Notes: a model not told the origin generated them from the letters alone. Shown: positions 36,314 through 46,368, counted from the first letter of the stretch. The stretch is 64,000 bases of DNA from Candidatus Thioglobus pontius (GCA_014384345.1 JACNGB010000049.1:16742-80741); one strand, 5' to 3'. Numbers and translations: made by a program.

Positions 36314-36715
36314 TTAATCTCCAAATACTACTAAACGATCACACTGAATACCCGCTTCGATTAGCTGACCTAAGCCAGAAATACGGAATGCAGGGTGAAT
36401 GTTGTTACCATCAATAGAGTTCTTTGATGCTTCAGACTCGTCAAGCATACCTCGACGTAGTGCAGCAGCAACACAAACTACTAATTCAGGATTTCCCTCA
36501 GCATCTTTAATATCTAAAGATGCCCAGTTATTCACAACATGACGATCATCTTGAGGTGGTAAAGTGAAACGAGATGCATTATTCACACCGTCATGGTAGA
36601 AAAATACACGCATAATTTCATGTCCATTTTCAATCGCCGCTTTAGCGAATTGAAAAGCCGTATCAGCAGCTTGGTGCTGGTACGGACCTTCGTTAACTTG
36701 AATAGCAAACTTCAT
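36314..36715 (-). CDS. dsrE: DsrE, sulfurtransferase active subunit
   Basis: 133 residues of the DsrE/TusD family: MKFAIQVNEGPYQHQAADTA, FFYHDGVNNA and the active cysteine in ELVVCVAAALRRG (residue 81), equivalent to the sulfur-binding cysteine of Allochromatium DsrE. The end reads RISGLGQLIEAGIQCDRLVVFG. It lies 12 nt after dsrB. Confidence 0.96.
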   Translation of the reverse strand: MKFAIQVNEGPYQHQAADTAFQFAKAAIENGHEIMRVFFYHDGVNNASRFTLPPQDDRHVVNNWASLDIKDAEGNPELVVCVAAALRRGMLDESEASKNSIDGNNIHPAFRISGLGQLIEAGIQCDRLVVFGD

Positions 36716-36727
36716 CGTAAACTAACC

Positions 36728-37801
36728 TTAGAAACGGATGTGTGCTGAAGAGTTTAACTGGTGACGTGAACCTTTCCAATCATTGATGTGGAATTTAGTA
36801 AACGGTAAGCCAGTCTTCTCAAAGAATGATGGCCAGCCAATACGATCAACCCATTCACCAACTCTTTCCCAGTCTTTTGCATCTTCTTTGTAAACACTTA
36901 AGATATTCTTAACAACCGCACCAACTTCCGGCCATCTTGGCGGGTTGTTAGGTAGGTTAGAAGCAACCAGCTTATGGAAAGAAGGCTTAGATCTCGCATT
37001 AGAGTTCTTACCACCGATCCACAAAGCAATCTTAGAGTTTTCAGGATCGTTAATTTGCATTGGCGGACATGGTGGGAAACATGCACCACAACAGATACAT
37101 TTCTTCTCATCAACTTCCAATGTAGGCTTGCCGTTAACCATTGCAGGACGAATCGCAGCAACTGGACAACGAGCAACAACCGTAGGACGCTCACAAACCA
37201 TTGATACTAGATCATGGTTAATCTTAGGTGGCTTAGTGTGTTGAATGTTTAACGCGATATCGCCTTGACCACCACAGTTAATCTGACAACATGAAGTTGT
37301 CATGTGAACACGGTTAGGCATTTCTTCACGAGTGAATTCTTCATGCATCTCGTCCATCAATGATTTAACCACACCCGATGCGTCAGTACCTGGAATATCA
37401 CAGTGTAACCAACCTTGAGTGTGTGAAATCATAGTAACTGATGGGCCAGTACCACCTACAGGGAAGCCAGCTTCAGTTAACGCATTAACTAATGGCTCAA
37501 CTTTAGCTTCATCAGCAATCATGAATTCAACGTTTGAACGCATGGTGAAACGAACGAATCCATCAGCGTAGTCATCAGCAATATCTGCTAATTTTTTAAT
37601 GGTGTAAACATCCATTTGACGAGCAGTACCACAACGAACAGTGTAGATATCTTCATTGTTCTTTGAAGTGTGCTTTAAAACGCCTGGACGTGGACGGTTA
37701 TGGTATGCCCATTGACCGTAGTTACGAATCATTGTTGGGTGCATGTATTGGAAAGGATCCGGAATTCCAGACTCAATTGGCATTACAGGTGCTTGTGCCA
37801 T
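36728..37801 (-). CDS. dsrB: Dissimilatory sulfite reductase, beta subunit
   Basis: 357 residues. It carries the siroheme and coupled [4Fe-4S] ligands (TTSCCQINCGGQGD and RCPVAAIRP) and an inserted ferredoxin domain with CICCGACFPPCPPM. FRFTMRSNVEFMI and GFPVGGTGPSVTMISHTQGWLHC match the substrate-binding repeat. In sulfur oxidisers the enzyme runs towards sulfite. It lies 40 nt after dsrA. Confidence 0.98.
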   Translation of the reverse strand: MAQAPVMPIESGIPDPFQYMHPTMIRNYGQWAYHNRPRPGVLKHTSKNNEDIYTVRCGTARQMDVYTIKKLADIADDYADGFVRFTMRSNVEFMIADEAKVEPLVNALTEAGFPVGGTGPSVTMISHTQGWLHCDIPGTDASGVVKSLMDEMHEEFTREEMPNRVHMTTSCCQINCGGQGDIALNIQHTKPPKINHDLVSMVCERPTVVARCPVAAIRPAMVNGKPTLEVDEKKCICCGACFPPCPPMQINDPENSKIALWIGGKNSNARSKPSFHKLVASNLPNNPPRWPEVGAVVKNILSVYKEDAKDWERVGEWVDRIGWPSFFEKTGLPFTKFHINDWKGSRHQLNSSAHIRF

Positions 37802-37841
37802 AATTTTCTCCTAATTTATAATTTATTAATTTATTGTTGAA

Positions 37842-39146
37842 TTAAGCGTTAGCTTCGGCTTTATTTTCAAACCACTTAACCGCTTCTTCATCCCAGTCAT
37901 CCATACGAACGTATGACGAAGTACGAGTAGAGTTGATCATATTTGGATCAACATTGATACCGATACCTTCAAGGAAGTTTACTAAGCCAATACGCTCAAT
38001 CATTTCACCAGTTCTTTCGTGCTCTAATGCATTCTCAGCAAAGAAGTCGATTACTTCACCAGCTAAATCTTCGATTGCTTCTCTATCATCTTCAGTTTCC
38101 ATTTTCATGAATGGAACTACTACTGAACCGAATAAGTCACCAATCTTCAACGTACGCTTACCACCCATAATAACCATCACACCTTTATCGTCGCCAGTAG
38201 CTAAGATAGGCTCAACATCACCTTCAGCAATGTAGTTGTGAGTTAATGGAGAAGTAACATTTAAACAATGCATACATTTAACACAGTTCTTGTTGTCAAT
38301 TGACAATGAGTTGTCGTCGTTTAATGTCATACAGCTAGTAGGGCAACGAGAAGTAATGTTGTCAACTACATACTGAGTACCTTTATCTGCAACCATTGCT
38401 TTCCAAAGATCTTGGTTGATTTTAATATCATCTCTCCAAGTACCAATAGTAGCAAAATCAGCACGCTGTACTGAGTTCATACAGTCGTTAGCACAACCTG
38501 AAACCTTAAATTTCATTTTGTATGGTAATGCTGGACGGTGCATGTCGTCAAGGAATGCATTAACAAGAGTTCTTAATACTGCTTGTTCGTTAGTGTTTGA
38601 CATTTCACAACGTGAAGCACCAACACATGACATACCAGTACGTACCGCAGGACCCGCGCCACCCATGTCAAAACCGTAAGCGTTAAATTCGTTAAAGATC
38701 TTTTGCGTCGTTTCTTCAGTTGCACCTTGTAACATAATGTCACCAGATTGACCGTGTAAACCGATCAACCCCGATCCACCATTCTCAGTAAACATGTCAC
38801 ACATATCTCTTAATAGAGTAGATGTGTAGTGCATACCTGCTGGCGGTTGAATACGTAACGTGTGGAACTCACCTGCTGCAGGGAATTTGTAGTCACCGTT
38901 ATCATCTTTTAATTCGTTAAAACGTGGAATTACGCCACCACCGTAACCAATTACACCAACTGTACCACCTTTCCAGTAACCTTTCTTAGTTACGTAAGAT
39001 GTTTCAAGCGTACCTAGTACATCGCGTGCCATGTCAGCACCTTCGTGGGTATCGTTTGCTAATCTTTTAAGACCTGTTACAAACGAAGGCCATGGACCAT
39101 TTTCCAACTCATCAAGGTTGGGTGTGTTATATAGCTCTTTTGCCAT
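37842..39146 (-). CDS. dsrA: Dissimilatory sulfite reductase, alpha subunit
   Basis: 434 residues with GMSCVGASRCEMSN and KVSGCANDCMNSVQRAD as siroheme-[4Fe-4S] ligands, and a ferredoxin insert CVKCMHCLNVTSPL preceded by SRCPTSCMTLNDD. The overall gene order A-B-E-F-H-C-M-K-L-J-O-P-N-R and the presence of DsrEFH and DsrL mark the oxidative type. The start ATG has GGAGAG upstream. It is the first gene of the operon, and its promoter carries the double inverted repeat described below. Confidence 0.98.
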   Translation of the reverse strand: MAKELYNTPNLDELENGPWPSFVTGLKRLANDTHEGADMARDVLGTLETSYVTKKGYWKGGTVGVIGYGGGVIPRFNELKDDNGDYKFPAAGEFHTLRIQPPAGMHYTSTLLRDMCDMFTENGGSGLIGLHGQSGDIMLQGATEETTQKIFNEFNAYGFDMGGAGPAVRTGMSCVGASRCEMSNTNEQAVLRTLVNAFLDDMHRPALPYKMKFKVSGCANDCMNSVQRADFATIGTWRDDIKINQDLWKAMVADKGTQYVVDNITSRCPTSCMTLNDDNSLSIDNKNCVKCMHCLNVTSPLTHNYIAEGDVEPILATGDDKGVMVIMGGKRTLKIGDLFGSVVVPFMKMETEDDREAIEDLAGEVIDFFAENALEHERTGEMIERIGLVNFLEGIGINVDPNMINSTRTSSYVRMDDWDEEAVKWFENKAEANA

Positions 39147-39172
39147 TTTATCTCTCCGATATATTTATATAA

Positions 39173-39199
39173 ATCTTTAAAACCATCTGCTTTAAAGAT
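39173..39199 (-). promoter_or_regulatory. Leader hairpin of dsrA
   Basis: Perfect 9-bp arms ATCTTTAAA and TTTAAAGAT with a 9-nt loop, starting 13 nt after the -10 box, hence about 6 nt into the predicted transcript. The leader at 50841-50864 has the same element with one paired change (T-A here, C-G there) at the same distance. Confidence 0.75.
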
Positions 39200-39212
39200 G
39201 TGAACGGGACAA

Positions 39213-39279
39213 ATTATACTTAAATGCAAGCGAAAACCACCGTTTTATAGTGGTATCACCATCTATCCCTTAGGGGATA
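39213..39279 (-). promoter_or_regulatory. dsrA promoter with two inverted repeats (dsr control module)
   Basis: Minus strand, 5' to 3': IR2 TATCCC-CTAA-GGGATA (39279-39264), 8 nt, IR1 ACCAC-N9-GTGGT around TATAAAACG (39255-39235 including one more base each side), 16 nt, and -10 TATAAT (39218-39213). There is no good -35; the right half of IR1 covers that position, as expected for an activator-dependent promoter. The same layout with the same spacings occurs at 50761-50827. Confidence 0.8.
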
Positions 39280-39332
39280 TAAATGAGATTTTTAAGAAAA
39301 AACCGGCTGCTAATGACCGATTTAGATTGATA

Positions 39333-40769
39333 TTATGACGCTAAATATTCGTCAACACGTTGAGCAACACCGCGACCTTCGTTAATCGCCCATACCACTA
39401 ATGATTGTCCGCGACGACAGTCACCCGCAGTAAAAATGCCCGCTTGTGACGTTTGGTATTGATCATACTCAGCTTTGTAGTTACCACGATCATCCAGCTC
39501 AATTTGCGCATCGTCACTTAAATAATGCTCTGGCGAGACAAAACCCATAGACAGCAACACCAATTGCGCATCCCAAGTCTTTTCACTGCCAGCAATTTCA
39601 GTTAACTGGCCGTCATTAAATTCTACATTAATGGTATTTAAGCCGACTAGTTTGCCTTGGTCATCTTTGATGAATGACTTGGTCATTAATTGATATTGTC
39701 TTGGATCTTTACCAAAAACACTTTGTGCCTCAGCATGACCATAATCAACCCGGTAGATTAATGGCCAGAGAGGCCACGGGTTATCTTCTGAGCGCTCAAC
39801 AGGTGGTTGTGACATTAACTCAAAATTAACCACTGATTTAGCACCTTGGCGCACAGCCGTACCGATACAATCCGTGCCTGTATCGCCGCCACCAATCACA
39901 ATCACATCCTTACCTTTTGCCGATAGATCCGACTGATCTTCATGACCAGTATCTAACAAGCTCTTAGTATTTACCGTTAGATATTCCATGGCCATGTGCA
40001 CACCCTTGGCGTCACGATTATCAACTGGTAAATCTCTGGCTTCACTGGCACCCGTGGTAAAAACAAGCGCATCAAAATCTTTTTGTAAAGCTTGCGTAGT
40101 AATATCTTTACCAACATTAACATTAGTAATAAATTCAATACCGCAATCTTTCATCAAATTAATACGGCGATCAATCACATCCTTGCCTAATTTCATATTT
40201 GGAATACCGTACATTAGCAAGCCACCAATACGATCATCACGCTCAAACACGGTGACACCATGACCTAATTTATTCAACTCTTCAGCAGCAGCCAAACCAG
40301 CTGGGCCAGAGCCAATAATAGCGATCTTCTTGCCTGTTCTGTATTCCACGCTACAAGGCTTAATCCAACCTTGCTCATAACCCTTGTCAATAATTGCTTG
40401 CTCGATATTTTTAATGGTAACTGCTGGGTTATTCATACCCAATACACATGAGCCTTCACAAGGCGCTGGACAAACACGACCGGTAAATTCAGGGAAGTTG
40501 TTGGTCTTTAATAAACGTGTTAATGCTTCTTTCCATTTGTCGTTATAAACCAAATCATTCCATTCAGGAATTAGGTTATTAATAGGACAGCCATCGTCTG
40601 ATTGACAAAAAGGCACGCCACAATCCATGCATCGTGCACCTTGCTGCTTTAAATTCGCCTCATCATGAGTGCCGGTAAAAATCTCACCATAGTCTTTAAT
40701 ACGCAACTCAACAGAGCGATAATCCTCTGTTTTTCTATCAAATTCTTTAAAGCCAGTTACTTTTCCCAT
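39333..40769 (-). CDS. gltD: Glutamate synthase [NADPH] small subunit
   Basis: 478 residues with N-terminal [21 protein letters not shown] cluster ligands, [18 protein letters not shown] motif [19 protein letters not shown] and NADP motif [19 protein letters not shown]. The end reads [23 protein letters not shown]. GltD feeds electrons from NADPH to the GltB subunit, which is not in the window. It is upstream of dsrA on the same strand, but 186 nt with a promoter separate them. It shares its core with DsrL. Confidence 0.95.
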   Translation of the reverse strand: MGKVTGFKEFDRKTEDYRSVELRIKDYGEIFTGTHDEANLKQQGARCMDCGVPFCQSDDGCPINNLIPEWNDLVYNDKWKEALTRLLKTNNFPEFTGRVCPAPCEGSCVLGMNNPAVTIKNIEQAIIDKGYEQGWIKPCSVEYRTGKKIAIIGSGPAGLAAAEELNKLGHGVTVFERDDRIGGLLMYGIPNMKLGKDVIDRRINLMKDCGIEFITNVNVGKDITTQALQKDFDALVFTTGASEARDLPVDNRDAKGVHMAMEYLTVNTKSLLDTGHEDQSDLSAKGKDVIVIGGGDTGTDCIGTAVRQGAKSVVNFELMSQPPVERSEDNPWPLWPLIYRVDYGHAEAQSVFGKDPRQYQLMTKSFIKDDQGKLVGLNTINVEFNDGQLTEIAGSEKTWDAQLVLLSMGFVSPEHYLSDDAQIELDDRGNYKAEYDQYQTSQAGIFTAGDCRRGQSLVVWAINEGRGVAQRVDEYLAS

Positions 40770-40854
40770 CTCTCAAAACGTGTCAATCTAAAGCGCTTAA
40801 TTATGCCATATTTGCCTTGAAAATGCATCTATAAAAAAAGATGAAATAGTTTGC

Positions 40855-40883
40855 TTGAACGCTTCAAGGTTTGACTGTATAAT
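40855..40883 (+). promoter_or_regulatory. rplS promoter
   Basis: TTGAAC (-35), a 17-nt spacer and TATAAT (-10), 42 nt upstream of the rplS start. The -35 overlaps a small palindrome, CTTGAA and TTCAAG around CGC, of unknown meaning. Confidence 0.75.
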
Positions 40884-40924
40884 TGCCCTTTTTTATAGAA
40901 ACAAATATTTAAGGATACGTTCAA

Positions 40925-41275
40925 ATGAATTTAATTGATCAAATCGAAAGCGAACAGTTGAGAAGTGATATTCCTGAGTTCGGCGCAGGCGACACAGTAA
41001 TCGTACAAGTTAAAGTGCGTGAAGGCGACCGTGAAAGATTACAAGCATTTGAAGGTGTTGTGATTGCTAAGAAAAACCGTGGCATCGGCTCAGCATTTAC
41101 TGTTAGAAAAATCTCTCACGGCGAAGGCGTTGAAAGAGTTTTTCAAACACACTCTACAATGATTGATTCAGTTGAAGTTAAGCGTCGCGGTAAGGTTCGT
41201 CAAGCGAAACTTTATTACCTTCGTGAGTTGACTGGTAAGAAAGCAAGAATTAAAGAAAAGTTGGCTAAGAAGTAA
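40925..41275 (+). CDS. rplS: 50S ribosomal protein L19
   Basis: 116 residues, almost invariant L19 sequence: [58 protein letters not shown] and [27 protein letters not shown]. It sits at the 30S-50S interface. The usual partners rpsP, rimM and trmD are absent; the gene has its own promoter and terminator. Confidence 0.98.
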   Translation: MNLIDQIESEQLRSDIPEFGAGDTVIVQVKVREGDRERLQAFEGVVIAKKNRGIGSAFTVRKISHGEGVERVFQTHSTMIDSVEVKRRGKVRQAKLYYLRELTGKKARIKEKLAKK

Positions 41276-41293
41276 TCTCAGCTTAATTCTTTT

Positions 41294-41324
41294 AAAAATA
41301 CCGGCTACTAGCCGGTATTTTTTT
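41294..41324 (+). terminator. Intrinsic terminator after rplS
   Basis: AAATACCGGCT and AGCCGGTATTT enclose the loop ACT and are followed by a T run. It lies 18 nt after the rplS stop and just before xerD. Confidence 0.92.
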
Positions 41325-41340
41325 GGCTAAAATTTAAGCA

Positions 41341-42222
41341 ATGAATAACGACACGTTAATTAATCAATTTTTAGATCATTACTGGCTTTCATCGGGTGCA
41401 ACTGACAACACACTTAAAGCTTATCGATCTGATCTTGTTATGTTTGCAAAATGGCTTGGTCACTCATTAACAAAAGTCAGTGATCAAACTATTGCACAAT
41501 ATTTTGATTATCGTCAACAAAGCCAATTTAGTAGTGCTACTCAGGCGCGAGTATTGACTTGTCTTAGGGTTTTTTATCAATATTTATTAACTCAAGATAG
41601 TATTCAAACAAACCCTACCAACAAACTCAACCATCCTAAGCAAACACAAAAATTACCTGTTTTTCTAGCCATTGATGAGGTGAGTAATTTGTTAGATGCA
41701 CCCGATACAAACACTTTGTTTGGCTTGCGCGATCGCGCCATGCTTGAACTTTTGTATTCCTGCGGATTGCGTGTTAGCGAATTAATTAAACTTGATCTCC
41801 AACATTTAAATTTGACCGAAGAATACATTCGTATTATCGGCAAAGGTGAGAAAGAAAGAATCCTGCCCTTGGGTGAGCTTGCTATTGAGCATTTACAGAA
41901 TTATGAGCAAAAATCTCGCCCTCACTTGCTTAAAAAAGGCCAGACAAATGGTTATTTTTTAACTAACCGCGGCAGTAGCATGAGTCGACAAAATTTTTTT
42001 TATATCATTAAAGCTTATGCGCTTAAAGCTGGTATTGACAAGCCGCTTTCTCCTCATACGTTGCGTCATGCATTTGCCACCCATTTAGTACAACAAGGTG
42101 CTGATTTACGCTCTGTTCAATTGATGCTGGGGCATAGTGATATTGCCACTACGCAAATTTACACACACATTCAAAATGTGCAGCTTAAAGCGCAGCATAG
42201 CAAACACCATCCTCGCGGCTAG
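41341..42222 (+). CDS. xerD: Site-specific tyrosine recombinase XerD
   Basis: 293 residues. An N-terminal SAM-like domain (FLDHYWLSSGATDNTLKAYRSDLVMFAKWL) is followed by a catalytic domain with YSCGLRVSELIKLDL (arginine I), IRIIGKGEKERILPLG, SPHTLRHAFATHLVQQGADLRSVQLMLGHSDIATTQIYTHI (HxLRH, H, tyrosine). The end residues KxHHPR fit XerD better than XerC. With XerC it resolves chromosome dimers at dif; no dif-like site is seen nearby. The 119-bp repeat A begins 5 nt after its stop. Confidence 0.95.
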   Translation: MNNDTLINQFLDHYWLSSGATDNTLKAYRSDLVMFAKWLGHSLTKVSDQTIAQYFDYRQQSQFSSATQARVLTCLRVFYQYLLTQDSIQTNPTNKLNHPKQTQKLPVFLAIDEVSNLLDAPDTNTLFGLRDRAMLELLYSCGLRVSELIKLDLQHLNLTEEYIRIIGKGEKERILPLGELAIEHLQNYEQKSRPHLLKKGQTNGYFLTNRGSSMSRQNFFYIIKAYALKAGIDKPLSPHTLRHAFATHLVQQGADLRSVQLMLGHSDIATTQIYTHIQNVQLKAQHSKHHPRG

Positions 42223-42227
42223 CCCTT

Positions 42228-42345
42228 TACTGCGTCTTTTTGCCTACTGCTGTGTTGCACTTGTCTTTCACTCAGTCATATAGCTACATCTATACTCCTT
42301 CGCTCAATCTGTCGTGCGCCTTGCATTAGGCAAAAATACTTGTAA
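42228..42345. repeat. Dispersed palindromic repeat, copy A
   Basis: 118 bp, sharing with copy B (51529-51647) the left end TACTGCGTCTTTTT, the centre CTCAGT-N3-ATAG-N7-TAT-N-C-N-CCTT and the right end AAAAATACTTG. The arms between are different from copy B but pair within the copy: TTTTTGCCTA...TGC with GCA...TAGGCAAAAA, and a central TATAG-N6-CTATA. It lies 5 nt after xerD. Confidence 0.8.
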
Positions 42346-42544
42346 ATGTAAAAATAGTGTGTAAAAAATTAGGAAATTTTAAGAATCTGTTGATTTTTAA
42401 CTAAATTTATCGTTTTTTAATGACTTTTAACCACTAAATATTACTTTTTATATGCTTTTAGCGCATTTTGTCGACAAGTTTTAGAAAATTTCGTAAATTT
42501 TCACTTTCGTCAATACTTTGTTATTTTTGTGTGATTTTTTGATG
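42346..42544. other. AT-rich non-coding spacer
   Basis: About 200 bp of strongly AT-rich sequence between repeat A and the large hairpin before greA. I see no open frame, tRNA or clear promoter. A T-rich motif ATTTTGTCGACAAG includes a short TTGTCGACAA palindrome at about 42468-42477, of unknown meaning. Confidence 0.5.
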
Positions 42545-42630
42545 TTTTGCAAGGCAAATCTATTTTTATCTTTTAGGAGTGCACAATCTAGTGCATGACT
42601 GAAAATAAAAATAGATTTAACAAAGCAAAA
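42545..42630. repeat. Large inverted repeat between xerD and greA
   Basis: Arms TTTTGC ... AAATCTATTTTTAT and ATAAAAATAGATTT ... GCAAAA are perfect in their 14-bp and 6-bp parts, with a further TGCAC / GTGCA pair around AATCTA at the centre. The total is about 40 bp per arm with small bulges. It lies 20 nt beyond the greA stop and may end transcription from both sides, but no typical GC stem with T tract is present. Confidence 0.7.
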
Positions 42631-42650
42631 TGCGAAAACTCGCGCAAAGA

Positions 42651-43127
42651 CTACAAATACTGAACTTCGAGTATCTCGTAGACGATATCACCCGCCGGCG
42701 CTTTGACTGTCACCTCATCACCTTCTTCATTGCCCATCAGTGCAGCGGCAATCGGCGAATGACAAGAGATTTTATTGAGATCGATGTCTGCTTCATCTTC
42801 GCCCACAATTTGATAGGTGATTTCACTATCATCTTCAATGTTCATCAAGCTGATGGTGGTACCAAAGACGCAGCGGCCATTTTGTGCAAGCTTAGTAACA
42901 TCAATCACTTGCATGCGTGACAACTTAGACTCTACCTCTTTAATACGACCTTCAATAAAACCCTGCTCTTCTTTAGCGGCGTGATACTCTGCATTTTCTT
43001 TCAGATCGCCGTGCGCTCTTGCGGTGGCAATTTCTTCAACGATGCGCGGTCGATCTTCGTCTTTAAGTTTTAGTAATTCAACTTCAAGTGCCTTGGCACC
43101 TGCGACTGTCATTGGAATGTTGTCCAT
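42651..43127 (-). CDS. greA: Transcription elongation factor GreA
   Basis: 158 residues. An N-terminal coiled coil (IPMTVAGAKALEVELLKLKDEDRPRIVEEIATARAHGDLKENAEYHAAKEEQGFIEGRI) has the acidic tip DLKENAEY, and a C-terminal domain has FGTTISL, YQIVGEDEAD, ISCHSPIAAALMGNEEGDEVTV. GreA rescues backtracked RNA polymerase by transcript cleavage. It lies 8 nt after carB, the last gene of carA-mlaA-carB-greA; carB-greA is a common pair. Confidence 0.97.
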   Translation of the reverse strand: MDNIPMTVAGAKALEVELLKLKDEDRPRIVEEIATARAHGDLKENAEYHAAKEEQGFIEGRIKEVESKLSRMQVIDVTKLAQNGRCVFGTTISLMNIEDDSEITYQIVGEDEADIDLNKISCHSPIAAALMGNEEGDEVTVKAPAGDIVYEILEVQYL

Positions 43128-43135
43128 ACTAAACC

Positions 43136-46100
43136 TTAAGCATTTAAAGATTGTACAGTTCTAACCGTAATCTCTTCGTGAGTTTTAAGCCCGTCAAGCA
43201 TGGCAAAGGCTGCAGCAACCGTTGTAGTGAATGGCACTTTGTGCACCAGCGCTTGACAACGAATCGCAGCAGCATCTTCCACACCTTGTGTGTCTTCGGT
43301 TGAATTAATGATTAAATCAATGTCGTCATTTTTAATCATATCCACAATGTGCGGTGAACCTTCTGAGACCTTGTTAACCATCTCACACTCAAGGCCAGCA
43401 TCCATTAACGTTTCTCTGTTACTGCGAGTAGCAACCAAGCTAAAGCCTTGTTGTGTTAATTGCTTACCTAAATCAACTAAATCGTTACGATCAAGCTTTC
43501 TAAGACTGACAAATACTTTACCGTTTTCTGGTGCACGCGAGCCTGCTGCTAATTGCGCTTTATCAAACGCTGAAGCAAAATCATCACCCACACCCATCAC
43601 TTCACCGGTTGAGCGCATCTCAGGGCCTAAAATTGGATCTACGCCTAAGAATTTATTAAACGGGAACACCGCTTCTTTAACGCTGTAATGTGTTGGAATA
43701 ACCTCTGTTGTAAAACCGAGCTCTTTTAGAGTTTTACCCGACATAACGCGCGCTGCAATCGCAGCTAATGGCTCACTAATTGCTTTTGATACAAATGGCA
43801 CAGTACGTGAGGCGCGTGGGTTAACCTCAATGACATAAATTTCGCCATCTTGATAAGCCAGCTGTGTATTCATCAAACCAACCACACCAAGTTTTTTCGC
43901 CATGGCGATAACCTGTGCTCGCATTTGATCAAGTACCTCGTTATCTAACGAATATGGTGGCAATGAACAAGCTGAGTCACCTGAGTGAATACCTGCCTGT
44001 TCAATATGTTGCATAATACCGCCAATAACCACATCTTCACCATCACAAATAACGTCAATATCAACTTCAATGGCATGATCTAAAAATGAATCAAGTAGCA
44101 CTGGGGAGTCATTTGACACTTGTACAGCGGTATGCATGTAGTGGTCTAGAGAATCTTTATCGTATACAATTTCCATTGCTCGACCACCCAATACATAAGA
44201 TGGGCGAACTACCAATGGGAAACCAATTGCATCAGCAATATCTTGCGCTTGTTCTAATGAGCGCGCCGTACCATTAAGCGGCTGTTTTAACCCTAACTCT
44301 TGCAACATGGCTGAGAAACGCTCACGGTCTTCAGCCAAATCAATGGCATCTGGCGTTGTGCCAATAATTTTCGCACCACTCTTTTCTAGAGCGTCAGCCA
44401 ACTTAAGTGGCGTTTGACCGCCATAATGCACAATAATGCCATCTGGATTTTCAATATCAACCACGGCCAATACATCTTCAAGTGTTAGCGGTTCAAAATA
44501 CAAACGATCCGAAATATCATAATCGGTTGAAACCGTTTCAGGGTTGCAATTCACCATGATGGTTTCAAAGCCATCTTCGCGTAACGCTAAAGAAGCGTGT
44601 ACACAGCAGTAGTCAAATTCAATACCTTGACCAATACGATTTGGGCCGCCACCTAGAATCATGATTTTTTTCTTATTAGTTGGATTGGCTTCACACTGCT
44701 GCTGATAGGTGGAATATAAGTAGGCTGTTTCTGTGTCGAACTCAGCTGCACAACTATCCACTCGCTTAAATACTGGCTTAATGTTTAATACCTTGCGACG
44801 CTCTCTAACCGATGACTCATTACAATGCAGTAATTGACTCAAACGTGCATCTGAAAAGCCTTTGCGCTTAAGATTAAACATTTGAGCTGCATCTACATCA
44901 GAAATACTACCGCCATTAATTTGCATCTCAGTTGACACAATATCTTCTATTTGAGCCAAGAACCAAGGGTCAACTTTTGATAAATCAAACACTTCTTCAA
45001 GACTCATACCTAATCTAAAGGCATCAGCTAGGTAAAAAATTCGCTCACTACGTGCAGTAATACATTCAGATTTAATCTTATTGCGTGCATCATCAGCACT
45101 CAAATCAACCACAGGGTCAAGGCCAACTTTATCTGTTTCTAGCCCGCGCAAGGCTTTTTGTAAAGACTCTTGGAAGGTTGAGCCCATAGCCATTACCTCG
45201 CCCACAGATTTCATCTGTGTGGTTAAGCGGTCATCCGCTTTAGGGAACTTTTCAAACGCAAAGCGTGGAATTTTAGTAACGACATAATCAATACTAGGCT
45301 CAAATGAAGCGGGCGTTTTGCCGCCAGTAATATCATTATCAAGCTCATCAAGCGTATAGCCTACCGCTAATTTCGCTGCCACTTTAGCGATCGGGAATCC
45401 GGTCGCTTTTGAGGCCAATGCTGACGAGCGTGATACACGTGGATTCATCTCAATAATAGTCAAGCGACCGTTTTCAGGATTAAGTGCAAACTGCACGTTT
45501 GAACCACCCGTGTCCACACCAATTTCACGCAATACTGCTAATGATGCATTGCGCATCACTTGATACTCTTTATCCGTCAAGGTTTGTGCCGGTGCTACGG
45601 TAATTGAATCACCGGTATGTACACCCATTGGATCAAAATTTTCAATCGAACAAATAATAATACAATTATCTTTTGTGTCTCGAACCACTTCCATCTCGAA
45701 CTCTTTCCAGCCTAAAATCGACTCTTCAACTAATAATTCGTTGGTTGGCGAAAGATCCAGACCGCGTTCACAAATTTCAATAAATTCATCTTTGTTAAAA
45801 GCAATACCACCGCCTGAGCCACCCATGGTGAAAGATGGGCGAATCACCGTTGGATAGCCGACTGTTTCTTGTATGGCGAATGCCTCTTCCAAGGTATGTG
45901 CGACGGCTGCTTTAGGCATATCCAGGCCAATTTTAAGCATGGCTTCACGGAATAAATCACGGTCTTCTGCTTTGTCAATGGCTTCTTTTCTGGCACCAAT
46001 CATCTCCACGCCGTGTTTCTTAAGCACACCATGGCGCTCTAAATCTAGTGCGCAGTTAAGCGCTGTTTGACCACCCATGGTTGGCAATAGCGCATCAGGC

Positions 46101-46345
46101 TGTTCAACTTCAATAATCTTTTCAACCGTACGCCACTCAATTGGCTCAATGTAAGTTGCATCCGCCATTTGCGGATCCGTCATAATAGTGGCTGGATTAG
46201 AGTTAACCAAAATAACGCGGTAGCCTTCTTCACGCAACGCTTTACAAGCTTGCGCACCTGAATAATCAAATTCACAAGCCTGGCCAATTACAATGGGGCC
46301 AGCGCCGATAATTAAAATACTTTTAAGGTCTTGTCTTTTTGGCAT
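43136..46345 (-). CDS. carB: Carbamoyl-phosphate synthase large subunit
   Basis: 1069 residues. Two homologous ATP-grasp halves are visible: [22 protein letters not shown] with [14 protein letters not shown], and [24 protein letters not shown] with [17 protein letters not shown]-terminal MGS-like allosteric domain has [18 protein letters not shown] and [17 protein letters not shown]. It makes carbamoyl phosphate for arginine and pyrimidines with CarA. Unusually, mlaA lies between carA and carB. Confidence 0.98.
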   Translation of the reverse strand: MPKRQDLKSILIIGAGPIVIGQACEFDYSGAQACKALREEGYRVILVNSNPATIMTDPQMADATYIEPIEWRTVEKIIEVEQPDALLPTMGGQTALNCALDLERHGVLKKHGVEMIGARKEAIDKAEDRDLFREAMLKIGLDMPKAAVAHTLEEAFAIQETVGYPTVIRPSFTMGGSGGGIAFNKDEFIEICERGLDLSPTNELLVEESILGWKEFEMEVVRDTKDNCIIICSIENFDPMGVHTGDSITVAPAQTLTDKEYQVMRNASLAVLREIGVDTGGSNVQFALNPENGRLTIIEMNPRVSRSSALASKATGFPIAKVAAKLAVGYTLDELDNDITGGKTPASFEPSIDYVVTKIPRFAFEKFPKADDRLTTQMKSVGEVMAMGSTFQESLQKALRGLETDKVGLDPVVDLSADDARNKIKSECITARSERIFYLADAFRLGMSLEEVFDLSKVDPWFLAQIEDIVSTEMQINGGSISDVDAAQMFNLKRKGFSDARLSQLLHCNESSVRERRKVLNIKPVFKRVDSCAAEFDTETAYLYSTYQQQCEANPTNKKKIMILGGGPNRIGQGIEFDYCCVHASLALREDGFETIMVNCNPETVSTDYDISDRLYFEPLTLEDVLAVVDIENPDGIIVHYGGQTPLKLADALEKSGAKIIGTTPDAIDLAEDRERFSAMLQELGLKQPLNGTARSLEQAQDIADAIGFPLVVRPSYVLGGRAMEIVYDKDSLDHYMHTAVQVSNDSPVLLDSFLDHAIEVDIDVICDGEDVVIGGIMQHIEQAGIHSGDSACSLPPYSLDNEVLDQMRAQVIAMAKKLGVVGLMNTQLAYQDGEIYVIEVNPRASRTVPFVSKAISEPLAAIAARVMSGKTLKELGFTTEVIPTHYSVKEAVFPFNKFLGVDPILGPEMRSTGEVMGVGDDFASAFDKAQLAAGSRAPENGKVFVSLRKLDRNDLVDLGKQLTQQGFSLVATRSNRETLMDAGLECEMVNKVSEGSPHIVDMIKNDDIDLIINSTEDTQGVEDAAAIRCQALVHKVPFTTTVAAAFAMLDGLKTHEEITVRTVQSLNA

Positions 46346-46368
46346 TATTTTTTAACTGTTAATGGGTG

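Noticed and set aside
41341-42544. Possible dif site near xerD
   Set aside because: No 28-bp sequence with two XerC/XerD-like arms was found in the gap; only a short TTGTCGACAA palindrome.
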